Positions 58,637-64,000 of a stretch of 64,000 bases of DNA are shown here, piece by piece. The notes beneath the pieces are model-generated. The model worked only from the letters and a program-made list of their open reading frames with translations. It was not told where the DNA came from and did not search any database. The translations under genes were made by a program, and so were the position numbers. The stretch is from positions 7,130,001 to 7,194,000 of the forward strand of contig NZ_CP017248.1 in the NCBI RefSeq assembly GCF_001735805.1, read 5' to 3'. Position 1 is the first letter of the stretch; the number at the start of each line of letters is the position of its first letter. Source of the DNA: Streptomyces fodineus (GTDB lineage Bacteria; Actinomycetota; Actinomycetes; Streptomycetales; Streptomycetaceae).

Positions 58637-59739
58637 CCCGCATCGACGATCTCCCCGTACGGGACGAGCTGCGCGGCAAGTCCCCTTACGGCGCGCCCCA
58701 GTTGGACGTTCCCGTACGGCTGAACACCAACGAGAACCCCTACCCGCTGCCCGAGCCGCTGGTCGAGCGGATCGCGGAGCGGGTGCGGGAGGCCGCCCGC
58801 GACCTGAACCGCTACCCCGACCGGGACGCGGTCCAGCTGCGCACCGAGCTGGCCGCGTACCTGACGAAGACCGGCAAGTACCCCCTCGGCCTCGAGAACG
58901 TGTGGGCCGCCAACGGCTCCAACGAGGTCATCCAGCAGCTGCTGCAGACCTTCGGCGGACCGGGCCGTACGGCGATCGGCTTCGAGCCGTCGTACTCGAT
59001 GCACGCGCTCATCGCGCGCGGCACCGGCACGGGCTGGATCTCCGGTCCGCGCAACGAGGACTTCACGATCGACGTCGCGGCGGCCGTCGAGGCGATCGCC
59101 GAGCACAAGCCGGACGTCGTCTTCATCACCACCCCCAACAACCCCACGGGCAACGCGGTCCCGCCTCAGACGGTCCTCGCGCTGTTCGAGGCGGCGCAGG
59201 CGGCCAAGCCGTCGATGGTGATCGTGGACGAGGCGTACATCGAGTTCAGCCACGGCGACTCGCTGCTGCCGCTGCTGGCGGGCCGCCCGAACCTGGTGAT
59301 CTCCCGCACGATGTCGAAGGCGTTCGGCGCGGCGGGCCTGCGCCTCGGCTATCTCGCCGCCGACCCGGCGGTCGTGGACGCCGTCCAGCTGGTACGGCTG
59401 CCGTACCACCTGTCGGCGATCACCCAGGCGACCGCCCTGGCCGCGCTGGAGCACACCGACACGCTGCTCGGTTACGTCGAGCAGCTGAAGGCGGAGCGGG
59501 ACCGGCTGGTCGCCGAGCTGCGCGCGATCGGTTACCAGGTCACCGAGTCCGACGCCAACTTCGTGCAGTTCGGGCGGTTCGCCGACGCCCACGAGGTCTG
59601 GCGGAAGATCCTCGACCGGGGCGTCCTGGTCCGGGACAACGGCGTACCGGGGTGGCTGCGGGTGTCCGCCGGCACCCCGGAGGAGAACGACGCGTTCCTC
59701 GACGCGGTCCGTGAGTTGAAGAAGGAGCTTGAGGCATGA
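58633..59739 (+). CDS. hisC: Histidinol-phosphate aminotransferase
   Basis: 368 residues, GTG start in a GTGA overlap with hisD; the frame is open far upstream inside hisD but unrelated. Fold-type I PLP enzyme: VRLNTNENPYPLPEPL, the substrate-binding NPTGNAVPP, DEAYIEFSHGDS, and PLP lysine K229 in SRTMSKAFGAAGLRLGY. Converts imidazole-acetol phosphate and Glu to histidinol phosphate. ATGA overlap with hisB. Confidence 0.95.
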   Translation: MTRIDDLPVRDELRGKSPYGAPQLDVPVRLNTNENPYPLPEPLVERIAERVREAARDLNRYPDRDAVQLRTELAAYLTKTGKYPLGLENVWAANGSNEVIQQLLQTFGGPGRTAIGFEPSYSMHALIARGTGTGWISGPRNEDFTIDVAAAVEAIAEHKPDVVFITTPNNPTGNAVPPQTVLALFEAAQAAKPSMVIVDEAYIEFSHGDSLLPLLAGRPNLVISRTMSKAFGAAGLRLGYLAADPAVVDAVQLVRLPYHLSAITQATALAALEHTDTLLGYVEQLKAERDRLVAELRAIGYQVTESDANFVQFGRFADAHEVWRKILDRGVLVRDNGVPGWLRVSAGTPEENDAFLDAVRELKKELEA

Positions 59740-60329
59740 GCCGCGTGGGACGCGTGGAGCGCACGACCAAGGAGACCTCGGTCCTGGTCGAGATCGATCT
59801 CGACGGCACCGGCAGAACCGACATCGCCACCGGCGTCGGCTTCTACGACCACATGCTCGACCAGCTCGGCCGGCACGGTCTGTTCGACCTGACCGTGAAG
59901 ACCGACGGCGACCTGCACATCGACTCGCACCACACCATCGAGGACACCGCCCTCGCGCTCGGTGCCGCCTTCAAGCAGGCGCTCGGCGACAAGGTGGGGA
60001 TTTATCGATTCGGCAACTGCACGGTCCCGCTGGACGAGTCCCTCGCCCAGGTCACCGTCGACCTGTCCGGCCGCCCGTACCTCGTGCACACCGAGCCCGA
60101 GAACATGGCGCCGATGATCGGCGAGTACGACACGACGATGACCCGGCACATACTGGAGTCCTTCGTCGCCCAGGCGCAGATCGCGCTGCACGTGCACGTG
60201 CCGTACGGGCGCAACGCGCACCACATCGTGGAGTGCCAGTTCAAGGCGCTGGCCCGGGCGCTGCGTTACGCCTCCGAGCGCGACCCGCGCGCGGCCGGCA
60301 TCCTCCCCTCCACGAAGGGCGCGCTGTAG
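59736..60329 (+). CDS. hisB: Imidazoleglycerol-phosphate dehydratase
   Basis: 197 residues, the monofunctional actinobacterial form without the N-terminal phosphatase of E. coli HisB. GVGFYDHMLDQLGRHG (33-48) and DSHHTIEDTALALG carry the Mn2+ ligands, repeated in the second half as VPYGRNAHHIVECQFKALARAL. ATG overlaps hisC by four bases. Confidence 0.96.
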   Translation: MSRVGRVERTTKETSVLVEIDLDGTGRTDIATGVGFYDHMLDQLGRHGLFDLTVKTDGDLHIDSHHTIEDTALALGAAFKQALGDKVGIYRFGNCTVPLDESLAQVTVDLSGRPYLVHTEPENMAPMIGEYDTTMTRHILESFVAQAQIALHVHVPYGRNAHHIVECQFKALARALRYASERDPRAAGILPSTKGAL

Positions 60330-60333
60330 ACCC

Positions 60334-60498
60334 ATGAACGGCCTCTCCACCCTGCTGATCGTCGTCGGCCTCTTCCTGGTCGGCGGGATCATCTCCTTCG
60401 CCAAGCAGAAGATGCCCAGGAGCCTGATCGTGCTGCTCTCCATCGGCGCGGGCATGTGCCTGGTCGCGGGCGTCATGCGGCTGGGGGTGTGGAATTGA
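60334..60498 (+). CDS. 54-residue small membrane protein inside the his operon
   Basis: ATG at 60334, TGA at 60496-60498. The product has two hydrophobic helices, STLLIVVGLFLVGGIISF (about 5-22) and LIVLLSIGAGMCLVAGVM (about 31-48), joined by the basic turn AKQKMPRS, so it is a hairpin with a cytoplasmic loop if both ends are outside. Four bp after hisB and overlapping hisH (TTGA), it is embedded in the operon. Codon bias is normal. Function unknown; possibly unrelated to histidine. Confidence 0.8.
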   Translation: MNGLSTLLIVVGLFLVGGIISFAKQKMPRSLIVLLSIGAGMCLVAGVMRLGVWN

Positions 60499-61139
60499 GC
60501 ACTGCCGCGAAGAAGGTCGTCGTCTTCGACTACGGCTTCGGCAACGTCCGTTCCGCCGAGCGTGCCCTCGCGCGCGTGGGCGCCGAGGTCGAGATCACGC
60601 GTGACTTCGACCGGGCCATGAACGCCGACGGCCTGCTCGTGCCCGGCGTCGGAGCCTTCGCCGCCTGTATGCGGGGCCTGCGCGCCGCCCGCGGTGACTG
60701 GGTGGTGGACCGCCGGCTGTCCGGCGGACGGCCCGTGATGGGCATCTGCGTCGGCATGCAGATCCTGTTCGCGCGCGGCATCGAGCACGGTGTGGAGGCG
60801 GAGGGCCTGGACGAGTGGCCCGGCACGGTCGCCCCGCTCCAGGCCGACGTCGTGCCCCACATGGGCTGGAACACCGTCGAGGCCCCGGCCGACTCGGAGC
60901 TGTTCGCCGGCCTCGACGCCGACGCCCGCTTCTACTTCGTGCACTCCTACGCCGTCCACGACTGGGCCCTGGAGACGAACAACCCGGTGATCGCGCCCCC
61001 CAGGGTGACCTGGTCGACGCACGGCAAGCCGTTCGTGGCCGCCGTGGAGAACGGCGCCCTGTGGGCCACCCAGTTCCACCCCGAGAAGTCCGGCGACGCC
61101 GGTGCCCAGCTCCTCACCAACTGGATCGGAACCCTGTAG
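60495..61139 (+). CDS. hisH: Imidazole glycerol phosphate synthase, glutaminase subunit
   Basis: 214 residues from a TTG at 60495, overlapping the preceding stop (TTGA) with GGGG seven bases upstream; GTG 60489 would add two residues. Class I glutaminase: VVVFDYGFGNVRSAERAL, oxyanion and nucleophile MGICVGMQILFARG (Cys at about 85), and the His-Glu pair in QFHPEKSGDAG. Supplies ammonia to HisF, encoded three genes on. Confidence 0.94.
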   Translation: MSTAAKKVVVFDYGFGNVRSAERALARVGAEVEITRDFDRAMNADGLLVPGVGAFAACMRGLRAARGDWVVDRRLSGGRPVMGICVGMQILFARGIEHGVEAEGLDEWPGTVAPLQADVVPHMGWNTVEAPADSELFAGLDADARFYFVHSYAVHDWALETNNPVIAPPRVTWSTHGKPFVAAVENGALWATQFHPEKSGDAGAQLLTNWIGTL

Positions 61140-61143
61140 AGAC

Positions 61144-61869
61144 ATGGCCAAGCTCGAACTCCTCCCCGCCGTCGACGTCCGTGACGGCCAGGCCGTCCGC
61201 CTCGTGCACGGTGAGTCCGGGACCGAGACCTCCTACGGCTCCCCGCTGGAGGCCGCCCTCGCCTGGCAGCGCTCCGGCGCCGAGTGGCTGCACCTGGTCG
61301 ACCTGGACGCGGCCTTCGGCACCGGCGACAACCGCGAGCTGATCGCCGAGGTCACCAAGGCGATGGACATCAAGGTGGAGCTGTCCGGCGGCATCCGGGA
61401 CGACGCCTCGCTGGCCGCCGCCCTGGCCACCGGCTGCACCCGGGTGAACCTCGGCACGGCCGCCCTGGAGACCCCGGAGTGGGTCGCCAAGGTCATCGCC
61501 GAGCACGGCGACAAGATCGCGGTCGGCCTCGACGTGCGCGGCACGACCCTGCGCGGCCGCGGCTGGACCCGCGACGGCGGCGACCTCTACGAGACGCTGG
61601 AGCGCCTCGACAAGGAGGGCTGCGCCCGTTACGTCGTCACCGACATCGCCAAGGACGGCACGCTGCAGGGCCCGAACCTTCAGCTGCTGAAGAACGTCTG
61701 CGCGGCGACGGACCGCCCGGTCGTGGCCTCCGGTGGCGTGTCGTCCCTGGACGACCTCCGCGCCATCGCCGAGCTGGTACCCCTCGGTGTCGAGGGCGCC
61801 ATTGTCGGGAAGGCCCTGTACGCGAAGGCGTTCACCCTGGAAGAGGCCTTGGAGGCTGTGTCGTCATGA
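61144..61869 (+). CDS. priA: Bifunctional HisA/TrpF isomerase PriA
   Basis: 241 residues, ATG four bp after hisH. TIM barrel with catalytic Asp11 in LLPAVDVRDGQAVRLVHG and the second acid in YVVTDIAKDGTLQGPN; phosphate sites SGGIRDD and ASGGVSS. Actinobacteria such as Streptomyces lack a separate trpF and use PriA for both ProFAR isomerisation and phosphoribosylanthranilate isomerisation (established for S. coelicolor). Dual function here is inferred from that lineage and the RGWTRDGGDL loop. Confidence 0.93.
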   Translation: MAKLELLPAVDVRDGQAVRLVHGESGTETSYGSPLEAALAWQRSGAEWLHLVDLDAAFGTGDNRELIAEVTKAMDIKVELSGGIRDDASLAAALATGCTRVNLGTAALETPEWVAKVIAEHGDKIAVGLDVRGTTLRGRGWTRDGGDLYETLERLDKEGCARYVVTDIAKDGTLQGPNLQLLKNVCAATDRPVVASGGVSSLDDLRAIAELVPLGVEGAIVGKALYAKAFTLEEALEAVSS

Positions 61870-62258
61870 CCGATGCCGTGCGGCGCGTGCAGAGCGGAAG
61901 CCCCTGGGAAGAGAGTTTCGGTTTCGCGCGCGCCGTGGCGGCCGGCGACCGGGTGTCCGTGGGCGGCACCACGTCCTTCAAGGGCAGGGTGCTCTACGGC
62001 GAGGGCGACCCGTACGAGCAGACCAAGGTCGCCTTCGGCAACGCCCTCGAAGCGCTGAAGGAGTTCGGGCTCGGCCTCGACTCCGTGATCCGCACCCGTA
62101 TGTACCTGAGCCATGTGCGCGACGTCGACGAGGCGGGGCGGGCCCACAAGGAGCTGTTCGACTCCGTGCGCCCGTGTACGACCCTGCTGGTGGTCGAGGG
62201 CTTCGTCGATCCGCGCATCCTGGTCGAAGTAGAGCTTGAAGCATTCAGAGGAGCCTGA
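61866..62258 (+). CDS. RidA family protein (enamine/imine deaminase)
   Basis: 130 residues, ATG in an ATGA overlap with priA. RidA/YjgF trimer fold: SGSPWEESFGFARAVAAGDRVSVGGTT, TKVAFGNALEALKEFGLGLDSVIRTRMYL and RPCTTLLVVEGFVDPRILVEVELEAF; the arginine (about R109) before the end corresponds to the residue that binds the substrate carboxylate. RidA hydrolyses reactive 2-aminoacrylate released by PLP enzymes. Sits between priA and hisF, so co-expressed with histidine synthesis. Confidence 0.92.
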   Translation: MTDAVRRVQSGSPWEESFGFARAVAAGDRVSVGGTTSFKGRVLYGEGDPYEQTKVAFGNALEALKEFGLGLDSVIRTRMYLSHVRDVDEAGRAHKELFDSVRPCTTLLVVEGFVDPRILVEVELEAFRGA

Positions 62259-62264
62259 GCAGTC

Positions 62265-63020
62265 ATGACCCTGGCGGTCCGAGTCATCCCCTGCCTGGAC
62301 GTGGACAACGGCCGGGTCGTCAAGGGCGTCAACTTCCAGAACCTGCGCGACGCGGGCGACCCTGTCGAGATGGCCAAGGTGTACGACGCCGAGGGCGCCG
62401 ACGAGCTGACCTTCCTGGACATCACCGCGTCCTCGGGCAACCGGGAGACGACGTACGACGTGGTGCGCCGCACCGCGGAGCAGGTGTTCATCCCGCTGAC
62501 GGTCGGCGGCGGTGTCCGTACGGCCGAGGACGTGGACAGGCTGCTGCGGGCGGGCGCCGACAAGGTGGGCGTGAACACCGCCGCGATCGCCCGCCCCGAG
62601 CTGATCCGCGAGATCGCCGAGCGCTTCGGCCGCCAGGTGCTGGTCCTGTCGGTGGACGCCCGCCGCACCGGGTCGGGGTCCTTCGAGGTCACCACCCACG
62701 GCGGCCGACGCGGTACCGGCATCGACGCCGTGGAGTGGGCGCACCGGGCCGCCGAGCTGGGCGCGGGCGAGATCCTGCTGAATTCGATGGACGCGGACGG
62801 CACCAAGGACGGCTACGACCTGGAGATGATCGCCGCCGTCCGCAAGCACGTCACCGTCCCCGTGATCGCCTCCGGCGGCGCCGGCAAGCTGGCCGACTTC
62901 CCGCCGGCCATCACGGCGGGCGCGGACGCGGTGCTCGCGGCCTCCGTCTTCCACTTCGGTGATCTGCGGATCGGCCAGGTGAAGCAGACGCTGCGGGAGG
63001 CGGGCCACCCCGTCCGCTAG
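62265..63020 (+). CDS. hisF: Imidazole glycerol phosphate synthase, cyclase subunit
   Basis: 251 residues, ATG start with GAGGAGCC upstream. TIM barrel; catalytic Asp12 (IPCLDVDNGRVVKG) and Asp in EILLNSMDADGTKDGYD (about 180-190) are present, with phosphate loops GGGVRTAED and ASGGAGKLAD. Forms imidazole glycerol phosphate and AICAR using HisH-derived ammonia. Last gene before a terminator hairpin. Confidence 0.97.
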   Translation: MTLAVRVIPCLDVDNGRVVKGVNFQNLRDAGDPVEMAKVYDAEGADELTFLDITASSGNRETTYDVVRRTAEQVFIPLTVGGGVRTAEDVDRLLRAGADKVGVNTAAIARPELIREIAERFGRQVLVLSVDARRTGSGSFEVTTHGGRRGTGIDAVEWAHRAAELGAGEILLNSMDADGTKDGYDLEMIAAVRKHVTVPVIASGGAGKLADFPPAITAGADAVLAASVFHFGDLRIGQVKQTLREAGHPVR

Positions 63021-63030
63021 CGCGCGTACC

Positions 63031-63056
63031 GGCCCCGGCGGGCTGCCGCCGGGGCC
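63031..63056 (+). terminator. Terminator after hisF
   Basis: GGCCCCGGCGG (63031-63041) and CCGCCGGGGCC (63046-63056) form a perfect 11-bp stem with a GCTG loop, 10 bp after hisF, followed by TCTT. Confidence 0.88.
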
Positions 63057-63072
63057 TCTTCGCGGGCAAACG

Positions 63073-63116
63073 CGAAAGAGAAGTTGCGCAAAATATGTTG
63101 TGCAAATTCTCTTTCG
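63073..63116. promoter_or_regulatory. Nested palindromic operator of the ArsR-type gene
   Basis: Outer arms CGAAAGAGAA (63073-63082) and TTCTCTTTCG (63107-63116) are perfectly inverted; between them TTGCGCAA (63084-63091, itself a palindrome) and TTGTGCAA (63098-63105) are near-identical copies, and the centre is AT-rich (AATATG). It lies 17-60 bp before the ATG and overlaps the expected promoter, so autoregulation by the ArsR-type protein is likely. Confidence 0.65.
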
Positions 63117-63132
63117 TATCTAGCGTGGAGTC

Positions 63133-63723
63133 ATGCCAGACAGGGAGAGAGACCGCCGGATCAAGGACGTGGGCACGCTGAAGGCGCTCGCGCATCCCAC
63201 GCGGGCGCAGCTGTACCGGGCGCTCGTCATCGCTCGTACGGCGACGGCCTCACAGCTCTCCGAACAGGTGGACGAGGCCGTGTCCCTGGTCAGCTATCAC
63301 CTGCGCAAACTGGCCGAGCACCAGCTCATCGAGGAGGCCGAACCACAGAGCGCGGACGGCCGGGAACGCTGGTGGCAGCCGGCGTCGGAGGGAGTGTCCA
63401 TCCACGACGAAGACTTCCGCGACGCACCCGAGAAGGCCGCCGCACATACCGCGGCCAGCCGCCTGTTCTTCGAGCAGCGAGCCGACATGTACCGGCGCCA
63501 TCTGGACGAACGCGCCCACTGGAGCGACGCGTGGACGACGGCGGCCGACTCCTCGGAATGGCTGCTGAAGCTCACGGCGGACGAACTGACCGAGCTCAAC
63601 CGCACGATGTACGACCTCGTCCGCAGGTACGAGGAGCGGGGCCGGGCCGCTGCCGCCGCCGGGGACACCGAGGGCCGCGAGAACGTCGCGGTGCACACCT
63701 ACGCGTTCCCTTTCCGGATCTGA
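63133..63723 (+). CDS. ArsR-type winged-helix regulator
   Basis: 196 residues, ATG start with GGAG close by. N-terminal wHTH: LKALAHPTRAQLYRALVIARTATASQLSEQV (about 15-45) and the recognition helix VSLVSYHLRKLAEHQLIEEAE (about 48-68), then the beta wing RERWWQPASEG. The C-terminal 110 residues are helical and lack the metal-binding cysteines of ArsR/SmtB sensors, so it probably senses a small molecule or another signal. Nine bp before an MFS exporter gene, which it presumably controls. Confidence 0.9.
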   Translation: MPDRERDRRIKDVGTLKALAHPTRAQLYRALVIARTATASQLSEQVDEAVSLVSYHLRKLAEHQLIEEAEPQSADGRERWWQPASEGVSIHDEDFRDAPEKAAAHTAASRLFFEQRADMYRRHLDERAHWSDAWTTAADSSEWLLKLTADELTELNRTMYDLVRRYEERGRAAAAAGDTEGRENVAVHTYAFPFRI

Positions 63724-63732
63724 ACGGCTGAC

Positions 63733-64000
63733 ATGCCTACGTCAGCGGCCACCTCCGCGGACACCGCCACCGCGGAGCGCGCCGCCCACCGCGACCCCAA
63801 CGTCCTGCGCTGGCTCGGCGCCTACAGCGCGTCGGCGATCGGCGACAACGTCTACTACCTCGCCCTGTCCTGGGCCGCCGTACGCTCCGGCACCCCGGCC
63901 CAGGCCGGCCTGGTCACCGCGGCCGCTGCGCTGCCACGCGTCCTGCTGATGCCGTTCGGGGGAGTGGTGGCCGACCGCTACGGGCCGCGCCGTGTCGTCC
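63733..64000 (+). CDS. MFS transporter, 3' part outside window
   Basis: 89 residues from the ATG at 63733, running off the window. After a hydrophilic start (PTSAATSADTATAERAAHRD), NVLRWLGAYSASAIGDNVYYLALSWAAVRSG forms helix 1 and its loop, helix 2 follows, and GGVVADRYGPRRVV is the MFS loop 2-3 signature (G-x-x-x-D-R-x-G-x-R). Drug or metabolite exporter, likely regulated by the ArsR-type protein encoded just before. Confidence 0.88.
   Translation, partial: MPTSAATSADTATAERAAHRDPNVLRWLGAYSASAIGDNVYYLALSWAAVRSGTPAQAGLVTAAAALPRVLLMPFGGVVADRYGPRRVV

Overview
The window is a high-GC actinobacterial chromosome segment. Gene order, GTG/TTG starts, tight GTGA/ATGA junctions and strong G/C third-position bias point to Streptomyces. 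It is core genome: I see no rRNA, tRNA, CRISPR array, insertion sequence, integrase or origin. The centre is the division and cell wall (dcw) cluster. Functional names come from reading the translated proteins and their motifs; no database search was run.

Layout. 1-3.8 kb: a truncated YhgE/Pip-type membrane protein with a degenerate ABC ATPase (minus strand), then a HEPN-domain protein, a SAM methyltransferase and a DUF3040 membrane protein (plus strand). 3.8-9.4 kb, minus strand: a moxR - DUF58 - transglutaminase (TgpA-type) operon and a beta-carbonic anhydrase. 9.8-27.9 kb, plus strand: rsmH-ftsL-ftsI-murE-murF-mraY-murD-ftsW-murG-ftsQ-ftsZ-pgeF-yggS-sepF-yggT-divIVA, the genes for lipid II synthesis, septal peptidoglycan polymerisation, Z-ring assembly and polar growth, closed by a strong terminator. 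28-31.7 kb, minus strand: ileS under a T-box leader. 32-40 kb: a DksA/TraR zinc-finger protein with a very long Lys/Ala tail, lspA, an RluD-type pseudouridine synthase, a GNAT protein, a Na+/H+ antiporter, an SDR, an MscS-type channel and a dienelactone hydrolase-like protein. 40-45 kb, minus strand: PhoD phosphatase, a membrane-anchored DsbA-like protein, an unknown five-helix membrane protein and a DUF2252 protein. 45-57 kb: dnaE, a 58-residue basic protein, a NYN nuclease-like protein, an ABC exporter pair, and several small housekeeping or unknown genes. 57.3-63 kb: the his operon hisD-hisC-hisB-(54-aa membrane protein)-hisH-priA-ridA-hisF. The window ends with an ArsR-type regulator and the start of an MFS exporter.

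The genes are mostly known families. The most unusual sequence-level observations are: (i) a 58-bp perfect direct repeat, 203 bp apart, at the ftsL/ftsI junction that creates a 68-codon chimera with an FtsI-like head and an FtsL-like tail; (ii) a second, 22/23-bp tandem duplication at the murE/murF junction that shortens MurE; (iii) an inverted pair of GACAC (WhiA-type) motifs and an AACCCT/AGGGTTAGGGTT repeat in the ftsQ-ftsZ interval; (iv) a translational ileS T-box whose competing helices can be read directly; (v) a membrane protein with two extracytoplasmic cysteines beside a DsbA-like protein; and (vi) several small genes (58 aa, 54 aa, a 13-aa leader before ftsW). I found no convincing novel multi-gene system; the DsbA/membrane pair and the HEPN protein are the best leads for undescribed function.
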